DNA of 35,288 nt. Origin: an uncultured Faecalibacterium sp. Lineage in GTDB: Bacteria > Bacillota > Clostridia > Oscillospirales > Ruminococcaceae. The notes beneath the pieces are model-generated. The model saw only the letters and a program-made list of their open reading frames with translations, was not told the DNA's origin and did no database searches. This document shows positions 15,614 to 24,746 of this stretch, piece after piece; the first letter of the stretch is position 1, and every line of letters starts with the position of its first letter. Location of the stretch: NCBI GenBank assembly GCA_934561115.1, contig CAKTFS010000019.1, positions 1-35,288 of the forward strand. The letters run 5' to 3'. A program made the position numbers and the translations under genes.

Positions 15614-16423
15614 GTGGCAAAACTCAAAGGGATGTGGAACGGCTTCTGGCGCTACCGCTATCTGCTGTGGAACCTTGTAAGCCGTGATTTCAAGCTGAAA
15701 TACCGCCGCAGCGTGCTGGGCGTGGTGTGGAGCGTGCTGAACCCGCTGCTGATGTGCCTTGTGTACTGGGCAGTGTTCAGCAGCCTGATGGATATGCGCG
15801 GCAGCGGCATCGACAACTTTGCCGTCTTTCTGATGTGCGGTCAGCTGCTGTTCAACTTCTTCAATGAAGCTACCTCCACCAGCATGAGCAGCGTGCTCGG
15901 CGCCGCCCCGCTGCTGAAAAAGGTGTATATCCCCAAGTATATCTTCCCGCTGGAAAAATGCTGCTTTGCCATGGTGAACTGCGTGTTCAGCTTTGTGGCG
16001 CTGCTGCTGGTCATGATCTTTACCGGCGCACCCTTCCACCTGACCATTCTCGAGGCGCTGTACCCGCTGGTGACCTTGTTCTTCTTCAGCCTCGGGGTCA
16101 GTATGTTCTTAGCGGCGGCTACCGTGTTCTTCCGGGATATCATGCACATCTGGAGCGTGTTCATCACCGCGCTACTGTATTTCTCCGCCATCTTCTACGA
16201 CCCCACCCAGATGACCTTTTCCATCGGCGGCTTCAATATGCAGCAGATCATCAAGCTGAACCCCATGTACTGGTATATCACGGGCTTCCGCCGCACGGTG
16301 ATGTGGGGCATTCCGCTGGATCTGAACATGTTCCTTGTCTGCGGTGTCTGCGCGGTGCTGTCCATGGTGGTGGGACTGTGGGTGTTCCGCAAAACGCAGG
16401 ACCGCTTTGTGCTGCACATTTAA
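15614..16423 (+). CDS. ABC-2 type polysaccharide export permease (Wzm/TagG/RgpC-like)
   Basis: This 269-residue membrane protein has six predicted helices. It contains the N-terminal amphipathic stretch common to this family (RYRYLLWNLVSRDFKLKYR) and SVLGVVWSVLNPLLMCLVYW in the first helix. It forms the channel of an ABC exporter for lipid-linked glycans. The start is GTG 15614, preceded by rfbC with a seven-base gap. The ATPase gene follows 13 bases after its stop. Homologues in Gram-positives export teichoic acid or rhamnan-type wall polysaccharide; the rfbC neighbour favours the latter. Confidence 0.93.
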   Translation: MAKLKGMWNGFWRYRYLLWNLVSRDFKLKYRRSVLGVVWSVLNPLLMCLVYWAVFSSLMDMRGSGIDNFAVFLMCGQLLFNFFNEATSTSMSSVLGAAPLLKKVYIPKYIFPLEKCCFAMVNCVFSFVALLLVMIFTGAPFHLTILEALYPLVTLFFFSLGVSMFLAAATVFFRDIMHIWSVFITALLYFSAIFYDPTQMTFSIGGFNMQQIIKLNPMYWYITGFRRTVMWGIPLDLNMFLVCGVCAVLSMVVGLWVFRKTQDRFVLHI

Positions 16424-16436
16424 GGAGGGGTGAACA

Positions 16437-17180
<744 letters not shown>

Positions 17181-17181
17181 T

Positions 17182-19059
17182 ATGAATGTACGGTTGAAAC
17201 GCGCCAAGGAGCTTGCCGGCTACGCCGTGCAGCTGACAAAGGACGAGGGTCTGTCCACCATGGTCAAGCGCGGCGCGGGTTTTGTGAAGCGCCGCTGCTT
17301 CGGCAAGCGTGCACGCTACCTGCCCGCCAAAAAGGTGCTGGAAGCGCAGCGCGCAGAGATGGCCGGCAAAACGGCGGCAGACTGCGGTCTGCCCACCATT
17401 TCGGTGCTGACCCCGCTGTATAATACCCCGGAAAAATACCTGCGGGAGTTTCTGGATTCCTTTGTGGGGCAGACCGCGCCCAACGGACAGCTCTGCCTTG
17501 CCGATGCTTCGGACGCCGCCCACGGGGACGTGGAGCGGGTCGTAAAGGAATATCAGCAAAAAAATCAACAGATCGTATACAAAAAGATCGAAAATCAGGG
17601 CATTGCCGCCAACACCAACGCCGCCGCCCAGCTGGCAACAGGGGAGTATCTGGCGCTGGCCGACCACGATGACATTCTGGCACCCCATGCCCTGTACACC
17701 ATGGGCAAGGCCATCTTGCAGCTGCGGCAGCGCGGCGAACCGGACGGCTTTCTGTACAGCGACGAAGCCCTGTTCACCAAGAGCATCCGCCGTCCCATGG
17801 TGGCGCACTTCAAGCCGGACTACGCCCCGGATTACCTGCTGTGCTGCAACTACATCTGCCATCTGGCGGTGTTTCAAAAAGCGCTGTGGGAGCAGCTGGG
17901 CGGCGAGCGCCCGGAATGCGACGGCAGTCAGGATCATGACCTGTTCCTGCGCCTGCTGGAAAAGACCGGCGGTGCCGCCCATGTGCCGCAGGTACTCTAC
18001 TACTGGCGGGTGCACGCGGGGTCTACCTCCGGCGGTGCCGATGCCAAGCCATACGTTGCGGCAGCAGCCAAAAAGGCGCTGGCAGACCACCTGACCCGCA
18101 CCGGGCGCACCGGCACGGTGGAAGACGGCCTGTTCCCCAGCACCTACCGGGTGAAGTGGGACATTGTGGGCGAACCGAAGGTGAGTATCCTCATCCCCAA
18201 CAAGGATCACACCGAGGACCTCGAAAAATGCCTGCACAGCATCTGGACAAAGACCGAATGGGAGCACTTTGAGGTCATCGTGGTGGAGAACAACTCCACC
18301 GACCCCGCCACCTTTGCCTACTATAAAAAAGCGCAGCAGCGCTACGACGGCCTGCGGGTGGTCACCTACCCGAAAAAGGGCTTCAACTTTTCCGGCATCA
18401 ATAACTTTGGCCGCAAATACGCCACCGGCGAGTATCTGCTGCTGCTGAATAACGACGTGGAGGTGCGTAATGGCGATTGGCTCACCGAGCTTCTGCGCCA
18501 ATGCGCCCATCCCGGCGGGGCGGCTGTGTGCGGTGCCATGCTCTGGTACCCGGACGAGACCATCCAGCACGCGGGCGTCATTACCGGGCTGGGGGGCTAT
18601 GCGGGGCACAGCCACAAGTACAAAAAGGCCGGCGGCAGCGGCTACATGTTCCGCACCGCCACGGTGCAGGATTTTTCCGCCGTCACCGGTGCCTGCTTGC
18701 TGGTAAAGACCAGCGTGTGGGACAAGGTGAAGGGGCTGGACGAAGCCTTTGCGGTGGCTTTCAACGATGTGGACTTCTGCCTGCGGGTGCGGGATGCGGG
18801 CTGCCGCATTGCGTGGACGCCCTACGCCCAGCTGACCCACTACGAGAGCAAGAGCCGCGGCGGGGACGAAAAAGACCCGGTAAAGGCACGGCGCTTTGCC
18901 GCCGAACAGCAGCGTCTGTACGAGGTGCACGGCAAGGCCAACATCCTGCACGACCCCTACTACAACCCCAACCTGACCATGGACCGGGAGGATTTTTCCG
19001 AAAGCGATGATCTGCGCGGGCTGAAAGAGGGACGCATCACGGTGCAGTGGAGGGAATAA
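17182..19059 (+). CDS. Tandem family-2 glycosyltransferase
   Basis: The 625-residue protein has two GT2 domains. The first begins near residue 72 (TISVLTPLYNTPEKYL) and has LALADHDDILAPH as its metal-binding acidic motif near 160. The second begins near 333 (KVSILIPNKDHTEDL) and has LLLLNNDVEVRNGDWL near 424, then DFCLRVRDAGCRIAWTP. No membrane helix is evident. Two-domain enzymes of this type add sugars, often rhamnose, to the lipid-linked chain before export. The gene starts one base after the ATPase stop and lies five bases before the next gene, so the block is one operon. The exact donor and linkage cannot be read from the sequence. Confidence 0.9.
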   Translation: MNVRLKRAKELAGYAVQLTKDEGLSTMVKRGAGFVKRRCFGKRARYLPAKKVLEAQRAEMAGKTAADCGLPTISVLTPLYNTPEKYLREFLDSFVGQTAPNGQLCLADASDAAHGDVERVVKEYQQKNQQIVYKKIENQGIAANTNAAAQLATGEYLALADHDDILAPHALYTMGKAILQLRQRGEPDGFLYSDEALFTKSIRRPMVAHFKPDYAPDYLLCCNYICHLAVFQKALWEQLGGERPECDGSQDHDLFLRLLEKTGGAAHVPQVLYYWRVHAGSTSGGADAKPYVAAAAKKALADHLTRTGRTGTVEDGLFPSTYRVKWDIVGEPKVSILIPNKDHTEDLEKCLHSIWTKTEWEHFEVIVVENNSTDPATFAYYKKAQQRYDGLRVVTYPKKGFNFSGINNFGRKYATGEYLLLLNNDVEVRNGDWLTELLRQCAHPGGAAVCGAMLWYPDETIQHAGVITGLGGYAGHSHKYKKAGGSGYMFRTATVQDFSAVTGACLLVKTSVWDKVKGLDEAFAVAFNDVDFCLRVRDAGCRIAWTPYAQLTHYESKSRGGDEKDPVKARRFAAEQQRLYEVHGKANILHDPYYNPNLTMDREDFSESDDLRGLKEGRITVQWRE

Positions 19060-19063
19060 CAGC

Positions 19064-19600
19064 ATGAACATCAAGGGCCATTTTGAGACCATCACCCGGC
19101 ACAAGCTGCTGGTGATGAAATACTGCTTTGAATGCGGGTTGTATGAGCAGGGGCTTGCCCATGACCTGAGCAAGTACAGCCCCACCGAGTTCATCCCCGG
19201 GTGCATCTATTATCAGGGCGACCACAGCCCCAACGAGGCCGAGCGCGCAGCCAAGGGCTACACCTCGGCGTGGTTGCACCACAAGGGGCGCAACAAGCAT
19301 CATCTGGAATACTGGATCGATTACAGCACCACCAAGACCGGCCTGACCGGCATGAAGATCCCCCTGCGGTACGTCTGCGAGATGGTGTGCGACCGGGTGG
19401 CTGCCAGCCAGATCTATCTGGGCGACAAGTACACCGATGCCTCTGCATGGGAGTATTACCAGCGCAGCAAGGATCACTACCTGATGCACCCGGAGACCCG
19501 GGCGCTGCTGGAAAAGCTGCTGTGCATGGTGCGGGACCTGGGGCAGGAGCGTACCTTTGCCTACATGAAATTCCTGCTTGGCTGCGAAAGCGATTACTGA
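19064..19600 (+). CDS. DUF5662-type uncharacterised protein
   Basis: This 178-residue soluble protein of unknown biochemical function is recognisable by LAHDLSKYSPTEFIPG, HHKGRNKHHLEYW and RDLGQERTFAYMKF. The many His and Asp residues (HDLSKYS, HH-x5-HHLEYW) suggest a metal-binding helical fold, possibly distantly HD-like; that is an inference. It starts five bases after the glycosyltransferase, so it is the last gene of the polysaccharide operon. Membership may be accidental, since relatives occur in many contexts. A terminator lies directly downstream. Confidence 0.75.
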   Translation: MNIKGHFETITRHKLLVMKYCFECGLYEQGLAHDLSKYSPTEFIPGCIYYQGDHSPNEAERAAKGYTSAWLHHKGRNKHHLEYWIDYSTTKTGLTGMKIPLRYVCEMVCDRVAASQIYLGDKYTDASAWEYYQRSKDHYLMHPETRALLEKLLCMVRDLGQERTFAYMKFLLGCESDY

Positions 19601-19605
19601 ACCTG

Positions 19606-19640
19606 AAAGGCTGCTGCACAGACTGTACGGCAGCCTTTTT
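19606..19640 (+). terminator. Terminator of the polysaccharide operon
   Basis: AAAGGCTGC (19606-19614) pairs with GCAGCCTTT (19630-19638), followed by T residues. Confidence 0.85.
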
Positions 19641-19667
19641 GCGTGCAGAAAAGCCCGCGCAGGTGCT

Positions 19668-19780
19668 CCCGTGAAAAGGCAATTCTGGAAAATCCGCAGA
19701 TTTTCCAGAATAGCGAATAAAAAATAATTTTTCCGCTAAATATGGCTGGAGCGCACGCGGAAGCTATTTTAAAATATTCC
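19668..19780 (+). repeat. Structured interspersed element, family P, copy P2
   Basis: After CTCCCGTGAAAA comes a 13-bp hairpin (19682-19694 with 19699-19711) with CGCA loop and a stem sequence unrelated to the other copies. An A/T linker follows, then TCCGC with GCGGA, interleaved with ATGGCT (19742-19747) and AGCTAT (19762-19767). The 5' GC hairpin seen in P1 and P5 is missing; a gene terminator takes its place. Confidence 0.7.
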
Positions 19781-19832
19781 TGCCTTTTTCGCCTTAACAA
19801 ATATTTCTTCCATATTTTGGCGCATCTGCCCA

Positions 19833-19862
19833 TTGACAGCGCACCGCGGCAGGGGATAAGAT
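19833..19862 (+). promoter_or_regulatory. Promoter of the lipoprotein gene
   Basis: TTGACA (19833-19838) and TAAGAT (19857-19862) are spaced by 18 bases. A short 5' leader hairpin GGGAGC-AACGC-GCTCCC follows at 19870-19886, before the start at 19912. Confidence 0.5.
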
Positions 19863-19911
19863 GAAACCGGGGAGCAACGCGCTCCCATAACAAGAAAGCG
19901 AGGGACCACAG

Positions 19912-20562
19912 ATGAAGCTTTGGAAACGATGGACGGCAGCGGTTCTTGCAGCTGCAATGGCGCTGCTGCTTCTGGCAGCCTGCGGGCCCTCCGGCCCCTC
20001 TGCACCGGATACGCCGGAAAAGCCGGGCAGCAGCGAGACCAGCAAAGACCCTGCCGACCCCGGCACAGAGGAACCCGGTAAAGACCCCGCAGATCCCGGC
20101 ACAGAAGAAAACGGCAAAGACCCCGCAGAGGAAAATACCGGGGCGCAAAAGAAGGCCGCAGTGGTGGAAGCACTGAATACGGTGCGCAAGAGCTACGGCA
20201 AGGAAAAGCCGCTGACTATGGATGCCGAGATCTGCGCCATGGCTGAAAAAATGGCACAATTGCAGCTGGACGGCCTGCTTGGCAAGTACGGCACCGACCC
20301 GATGAAGAGCGAGCAGTACACGAAGGACTGGAACGCCATCAGCAAGCTGCCGGTAAAGGGCAAAAAGCTGGTGGGCGTAGGCGGCTACGGCGCGTATCCG
20401 ACAGTGGCGGTCATCCGCAACTGGGCAGAGAACGGCAGCACCCTGAAAAAGGCGCTGGTCAGGGACGAAAGTGCCACCCTTGTAGGCGTGGGCGTTGTGC
20501 AGAACACCGACCCTGCAACGAAGGATAAATACCCCATTATGGTGGTCGTGATGACCTACTGA
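19912..20562 (+). CDS. Lipoprotein with degenerate CAP/SCP-like domain
   Basis: The 216-residue protein has a lipoprotein signal (LLLLAAC, lipidated Cys 24). A Pro/Asp/Glu linker follows, with an imperfect repeat of KDPADPGTEE (about residues 43-75). The C-terminal part (VVEALNTVRKSYGKEKPLTMDAEI, later VIRNWAENG and VGVGVV) resembles the CAP/SCP fold of secreted cysteine-rich proteins. The histidines that normally line its cavity are not in place, so a catalytic or metal-binding role is doubtful. It should be tethered to the outer face of the membrane. The start is ATG 19912, with GAGGGA upstream. It is monocistronic, between a promoter and a terminator. Confidence 0.8.
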   Translation: MKLWKRWTAAVLAAAMALLLLAACGPSGPSAPDTPEKPGSSETSKDPADPGTEEPGKDPADPGTEENGKDPAEENTGAQKKAAVVEALNTVRKSYGKEKPLTMDAEICAMAEKMAQLQLDGLLGKYGTDPMKSEQYTKDWNAISKLPVKGKKLVGVGGYGAYPTVAVIRNWAENGSTLKKALVRDESATLVGVGVVQNTDPATKDKYPIMVVVMTY

Positions 20563-20570
20563 GTGCGTAC

Positions 20571-20603
20571 AAACGCCGCTGACGAAAAGTCGGCGGCGTT
20601 TTT
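20571..20603 (+). terminator. Terminator of the lipoprotein gene
   Basis: AAACGCCGC-TGAC pairs with GTC-GGCGGCGTTT around GAAAA, followed by T residues, nine bases after the stop. Confidence 0.88.
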
Positions 20604-20622
20604 GTGTGGTTTGCCGGACAAC

Positions 20623-20675
20623 GCAAAAGCACCCCGGCCGGGCGGTTTTACCGCTTGGCCGGGGTGCTGTTTTGC
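20623..20675 (-). terminator. Terminator of the small membrane protein gene
   Basis: AGCACCCCGGCC (20628-20639) pairs with GGCCGGGGTGCT (20657-20668), extended by GCAAAA/TTTTGC and an inner GCGGT/ACCGC hairpin. On the minus strand it follows the stop at 20685 and ends in TTTTGC. Confidence 0.75.
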
Positions 20676-20684
20676 AAGAAAAAA

Positions 20685-20810
20685 TTACTGCTCGTTTTCG
20701 TAGATCTGGATATAGCGCGGGGCGCTTTTATCCTGCCAGAACAGCAGAATGGCGGTCAGGGCGACAGCCAGTGTGGTGAGGACGGCGAGCAGAGCTTTGA
20801 GAACTTTCAT
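20685..20810 (-). CDS. Small single-span membrane protein, 41 residues
   Basis: The translation is MKVLKALLAVLTTLAVALTA followed by ILLFWQDKSAPRYIQIYENEQ. It has one hydrophobic helix (about 4-24) and a short polar C-terminus. The start chosen is ATG 20810, behind a full AAGGAGG with an 8-base gap; a longer in-frame start lacks support. It has its own promoter (20877-20905) and terminator (20623-20675), which makes it a real gene despite its size. I do not recognise a family. Such proteins often bind or tune larger membrane complexes; nothing here shows which. Confidence 0.75.
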   Translation of the reverse strand: MKVLKALLAVLTTLAVALTAILLFWQDKSAPRYIQIYENEQ

Positions 20811-20876
20811 GGTTTGGTGCCTCCTTGTGAAGTTCGGGAGCGGAGCGGGGGACGTTCCGCCTGTCATGTTAGGTAT

Positions 20877-20905
20877 AGTATAGCATATTCCCGCAGTAAA
20901 GGCAA
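20877..20905 (-). promoter_or_regulatory. Promoter of the 41-residue membrane protein gene
   Basis: On the minus strand, TTGCCT (20900-20905) and TATACT (20877-20882) are spaced by 17 bases, about 65 bases upstream of the start codon. Confidence 0.6.
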
Positions 20906-20949
20906 ACGGCAGAGAGGGGGAATTAAGGTAAAATACTGCTGCTCTGCGC

Positions 20950-20998
20950 CCTCATCAGTCACCTGCGGTGACCGCTTCCCCCGACCGGGGGAAGCGGT
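20950..20998. repeat. Partial palindromic element, family R, copy R2
   Basis: CCTCATCAGTCACCTGCGGTGAC and a GCTTCCCCC-GAC-GGGGGAAGC hairpin match the left half of family R. The right half is absent. It lies upstream of the rnf promoter. Confidence 0.6.
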
Positions 20999-21097
20999 CA
21001 ATCGGAAAAATGATTTCTGCGGGGCGGGACAAAGGAAAAATACGGTGGTTAGTTAAAACTAATTGACGAAAACGAATAAGAAAGTTCAGGAAAATTC

Positions 21098-21146
21098 ATC
21101 ATTTGGGGCGCGATGTCGTTGACTTCCCGCGCCAAAATGATACAAT
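21098..21146 (+). promoter_or_regulatory. rnf promoter with overlapping dyad
   Basis: TTGACT (21119-21124) and TACAAT (21141-21146) are spaced by 16 bases. An inverted repeat, ATCATTTGGGGCGCG (21098-21112) and CGCGCCAAAATGAT (21128-21141), brackets the -35 box and reaches the -10, which suits a repressor or redox-sensor site. A second, shorter palindrome TTAGTT-AA-AACTAA lies at 21049-21062. Confidence 0.65.
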
Positions 21147-21235
21147 AAGTGTGTTAAGCAGCTGCTGTCCCTGTACCAGTGCGCCTGCATGGGCGAGGGG
21201 ATGGCAATTCAAGCAGAATGGGGGATTTGAAATCC

Positions 21236-22552
21236 ATGTTGAACAAGCTGAAACGTGCGGCGCTTGGCGCGCATACGCCGCATGACAAGGCAACTGCTGC
21301 AAGCAAACCTGTCCCGATGCCTCTGCCCGCGCAGGTACGCATCCTTATGAGCCAGCACATTGGCGCACCCGCCAAGGCACTGGTGAAAAAAGGCGATGAA
21401 GTGTTCGTCGGCACCAAGATCGGTGAGGCGGGCGGCTTTGTCTCCGCAAACATCCACTCCAGCGTTTCCGGTACGGTAGCTGCAGTGGAAGCTTTCCGTC
21501 TGTCCAATGGCCGTATGTGCGATTCTGTTGTCATCAAGACCGATGGCAAGCAGACCGTAGATCCGGCTGTCAAGGCACCGGAAGTCACTGATAAGGCCAG
21601 CTTCCTTGCTGCCGTGCGTGAGTGCGGTCTGGTCGGTCTGGGCGGCGCAGGCTTCCCCACCGATGTGAAGCTGCAGCCCAAGCAGCCGGTGGATACCCTG
21701 CTGATCAACGCCTCCGAGTGTGAGGTGTGGCTGACCAGCGACACGCAGGAGATGCTGGAGTGCAGCGATGATATCATCCGCGGCATCAAGGCTGTGCTGC
21801 AGTATACCGGCATTCCCAAGTGCATCATTGGTATTGAGAACAACAAGCCTGAGTGCATCGACCTGCTGTGCAAAAAGACCAAGGACGACAGCGCTATCGA
21901 GGTAAAGCCCCTGCCCAGTGTCTACGGCACCGGCGCAGAGCTGATCCTGATCGAGAAGTGCCTCGGCCGCGAGGTGCCCCACGGCGGTCTGCCCGCCGAT
22001 GCAGGCGCTATCGTGATGAACGTGACCAGCGTTTCCACGCTGGGCAAGTATCTGGCTACCGGTATGCCGGTGGTCCAGCGTACCATCACCGTGGACGGCG
22101 ATGCCTGCGCAAAGCCCCAGAATGTTGTTGTGCCCGTGGGCACCGCCTATCAGGACATTCTGGACTATGTGGGCGTCAAGGGCGAGCTGGGCAAGGTGGT
22201 TGCCGGCGGTGCCATGATGGGCCCCGCTGTGGAGAACCTTTCCTACCCCACCACCAAGACCACTTCCGGTCTGATCCTGCTGAGCAAGGCAGCTGCACAG
22301 CCTGCACCGGTCAACCCCTGCATCCGCTGCGGCCGCTGCGTGGAGTACTGCCCCATGGGTCTGGAGCCCGTGGAGGTCAATCAGGCCTACGCCGCCCGCG
22401 ATGTGCAGGAGCTGGGCAAGCTGCACGCTGACTACTGCTTCAACTGCGGCAGCTGCTCCTTCGTCTGCCCGGCAAAGCGCCCGGTCACCCAGATGATGAG
22501 TCTGGCCAAGGCCTTCTATCTTGGCGAAATCAAAAAAGGAGGCAATAAGTAA
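21236..22552 (+). CDS. rnfC: Rnf complex subunit RnfC (NADH-binding, Fe-S)
   Basis: RnfC is the peripheral subunit where electrons pass to NAD+ in the ferredoxin:NAD+ oxidoreductase. The protein has an N-terminal barrel-sandwich region, the NADH/FMN-binding fold with VGLGGAGFPTDVKL, and two [4Fe-4S] motifs, CIRCGRCVEYCP and CFNCGSCSFVCP, near the C-terminus. Length is about 438 residues, normal for clostridial RnfC. The start is uncertain: ATG 21236 sits ten bases after GGGGGA and is preferred; ATG 21218 is in frame but has a poor binding site. It is the first gene of rnfCDGEAB, and its stop overlaps rnfD by one base. Confidence 0.95.
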   Translation: MLNKLKRAALGAHTPHDKATAASKPVPMPLPAQVRILMSQHIGAPAKALVKKGDEVFVGTKIGEAGGFVSANIHSSVSGTVAAVEAFRLSNGRMCDSVVIKTDGKQTVDPAVKAPEVTDKASFLAAVRECGLVGLGGAGFPTDVKLQPKQPVDTLLINASECEVWLTSDTQEMLECSDDIIRGIKAVLQYTGIPKCIIGIENNKPECIDLLCKKTKDDSAIEVKPLPSVYGTGAELILIEKCLGREVPHGGLPADAGAIVMNVTSVSTLGKYLATGMPVVQRTITVDGDACAKPQNVVVPVGTAYQDILDYVGVKGELGKVVAGGAMMGPAVENLSYPTTKTTSGLILLSKAAAQPAPVNPCIRCGRCVEYCPMGLEPVEVNQAYAARDVQELGKLHADYCFNCGSCSFVCPAKRPVTQMMSLAKAFYLGEIKKGGNK

Positions 22553-23511
22553 TGGATACGAAGCTTATTGTTTCGGCTTCCCCGCACGTCCGCAGTGACG
22601 AGACCACCCAGAGCCTGATGGCGAACGTGATCGTTGCACTGTGCCCCTGCGTGGTTGCCTCTGCGATCATTTTCGGCGTGCGCGCCCTGCTGGTCACCGC
22701 CGTTTCCGTGGTGGCCTGTGTGGCCTTTGAGTGGCTGTACTGCAAGCTGCTGAAGCGTGCAAACCCCATCAGCGACCTGTCCGCTGTGGTCACCGGCATC
22801 ATTCTGGCCATGAACGTGCCCGTGGGCATGCCCATCGGTCAGCTGCTCATCGGCGATCTGGTGGCTATCATCGTTGTCAAGCAGCTGTTCGGCGGCATTG
22901 GCATGAACTTTGCAAACCCCGCTCTGGTGGGCCGTATCGTGCTGTTTATCAGCTTTGCCGGTTCCATGAATCAGTGGGTGTTCCCGGATGCAGCGGTGGA
23001 TCAGCTGTCCAAGGCTACCCCGCTGGCTGTGGCTGATCCTTCCAAGCTGAGCCTGCTGGATCTGTTCATGGGCATCCACGGCGGTGTGCTGGGCGAGACC
23101 TGCGCACTGGCCATCGTGCTGGGTCTTATCTATCTGGTGGCTACCAAGACCATCAGCATCGCCATCCCGGCTTCTTATGTTGGCAGCGTGTTCGTGTTCT
23201 ACCTGATCGCTACCAAGGATCTGCACACCGCACTGGTGGCTGTGCTGAGCGGCGGCCTGCTGTTCGGCGCTGTGTTCATGGCTACCGACTACGTTACCAG
23301 CCCCTTTACCCTGAAGGGCAAGCTGGTGTACGGTGTTTGCCTTGGCATCGTTACCTTTGCTATCCGCTACTGGGGCAGCTACACCGAGGGCGTGTCCTTC
23401 GCACTGCTGTTCATGAACCTGTGGGTCCCGTACATCAATGATCTGACCCGTCAGACCCCGTATGGCTATGTGAAGCCTGCAAAGAAAGCGAAGGAGGGTG
23501 CTGGCAAATGA
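22552..23511 (+). CDS. rnfD: Rnf complex subunit RnfD (flavinylated membrane protein)
   Basis: The 319-residue integral membrane subunit carries covalent FMN and is thought to take part in ion translocation. It shows NVPVGMPIGQLLIGDLVAIIVVKQLFGG and FANPALVGRIVLF. The flavinylation site is the Thr in LSKATPLAV (near residue 158), where the family has S-x-A-T-P-L. About ten membrane helices are expected. The start has AAAAAAGGAGG upstream. Its stop overlaps the rnfG start (ATGA at 23508). Confidence 0.95.
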   Translation: MDTKLIVSASPHVRSDETTQSLMANVIVALCPCVVASAIIFGVRALLVTAVSVVACVAFEWLYCKLLKRANPISDLSAVVTGIILAMNVPVGMPIGQLLIGDLVAIIVVKQLFGGIGMNFANPALVGRIVLFISFAGSMNQWVFPDAAVDQLSKATPLAVADPSKLSLLDLFMGIHGGVLGETCALAIVLGLIYLVATKTISIAIPASYVGSVFVFYLIATKDLHTALVAVLSGGLLFGAVFMATDYVTSPFTLKGKLVYGVCLGIVTFAIRYWGSYTEGVSFALLFMNLWVPYINDLTRQTPYGYVKPAKKAKEGAGK

Positions 23512-24062
23512 GTAAGACTGCAAATTCCAGCTGGGAAACCACCGGTAAGCCCATCGTTGTGCTGACCGTCATCTCTCTGATCGCCAGCCTGCTGCTGGCT
23601 CTGGTGAACGGCATGACCGCTCCCGTTATCAAGGAGAACACCCGCCGCACCACGCTGGCTGCTTATGTCAGCGTGATGCCCTCTGTTTCGGACGCAGCTA
23701 CGCTGGAGGAAGTTACCGATTACACCACCGCCAATGTTACCGGCGTGGTAAAGGCTCCCGATGGCGGCATTGCCATCAAGGCCGAGGAAAAGGGCTTTGA
23801 CGGCGGCATCCTGACCGTGATCATGGGCTTTGACGCCAACGGCGCCGAGACTGGCATCTGGGTGGACGCTTCTACCCAGACCAAGGGCATTGGCTCCAAT
23901 GTGGCTACCGATGACTATCTGGCACAGTTCAACGGCATGGACGGCACCCAGAACATTGTGATGAATCAGGATTACGATGCGTACAGCGGCGCAACCATTT
24001 CGTCCACCGCTCTGTTTGCTGCCATCAATGACTGTATCAACTGCTTCAACGAGCTGGCATAA
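23508..24062 (+). CDS. rnfG: Rnf complex subunit RnfG (flavinylated, FMN-binding domain)
   Basis: The 184-residue protein has one N-terminal membrane helix (about 14-36) and an extracytoplasmic FMN-binding domain. The covalent FMN attachment motif is SGATISS, in YDAYSGATISSTALF near residues 158-172. It relays electrons inside the Rnf complex. Shorter than many homologues, but complete. It overlaps rnfD by four bases. Confidence 0.94.
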   Translation: MSKTANSSWETTGKPIVVLTVISLIASLLLALVNGMTAPVIKENTRRTTLAAYVSVMPSVSDAATLEEVTDYTTANVTGVVKAPDGGIAIKAEEKGFDGGILTVIMGFDANGAETGIWVDASTQTKGIGSNVATDDYLAQFNGMDGTQNIVMNQDYDAYSGATISSTALFAAINDCINCFNELA

Positions 24063-24079
24063 AAGGAGGTTGGTAAGAA

Positions 24080-24745
24080 ATGGCACAAGAAAATAAGTCC
24101 AAGGTAAGCATCCTTACCAACGGCATCATCAAAGAAAACCCCGTTTTGCGTCTGGTTCTGGGTACCTGCTCCATTCTGGCAGTTACCACCGCAGTTTCCA
24201 GCGCACTGGGCATGGGCGCCGCCTTCACCTTCGTGCTGGTGTGCTCCAATATCATGATCTCCCTGCTGCGGAAAGTCATCCCCGGCAAGGTGCATCTGCC
24301 CTGCTACATCGTCATCATCGCAAGCTTCGTGACCATCGTGCAGATGTTCATGCAGGCTTACATGGAAAGCCTGTACAACGCTCTGGGCGTGTTCCTGCCC
24401 CTGATCGTTGTCAACTGTATCATTCTGGGCCGTGCCGAGATGTTCGCCTGCAAGAACAGCGTGGTGGATTCCGCACTGGACGGCGTGGGTATGGGCATCG
24501 GCTATACCCTCACCGCAACCCTGATGGCAACCATCCGTGAGATCCTGGGCAGCGGCACCTGGCTGGGCTTCCAGGTGATCCCGGAAAGCGTTGCCAAGAT
24601 GTCCATCATGACGCAGGCTCCCGGTGCTTTCTTCTGCTACGGCATCCTGATGGCAGGCTGCGTCTGGCTGGAAGGCAAGCTGGACGCCCGCATCGAGCGC
24701 AAGAGCTGCTGCGACCTTGATAACCTGAAGAAGGAGGCAGAATAA
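24080..24745 (+). CDS. rnfE: Rnf complex subunit RnfE (membrane)
   Basis: The 221-residue membrane subunit, related to RnfA, has six helices. LRLVLGTCSILAVTTAV in the first helix and FLPLIVVNCIILGRAE further on carry the paired Cys that, with RnfA, are reported to bind an intramembrane iron-sulfur cluster. Start ATG 24080 lies behind AAAAGGAGG. It is followed by rnfA with a one-base gap. Confidence 0.95.
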   Translation: MAQENKSKVSILTNGIIKENPVLRLVLGTCSILAVTTAVSSALGMGAAFTFVLVCSNIMISLLRKVIPGKVHLPCYIVIIASFVTIVQMFMQAYMESLYNALGVFLPLIVVNCIILGRAEMFACKNSVVDSALDGVGMGIGYTLTATLMATIREILGSGTWLGFQVIPESVAKMSIMTQAPGAFFCYGILMAGCVWLEGKLDARIERKSCCDLDNLKKEAE

Positions 24746-24746
24746 G

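Noticed and set aside
20604..21056. Plus-strand open frame of 150 codons between the lipoprotein gene and rnf
   Set aside because: It crosses a terminator, the oppositely oriented small gene and a repeat, and has no RBS or domain.
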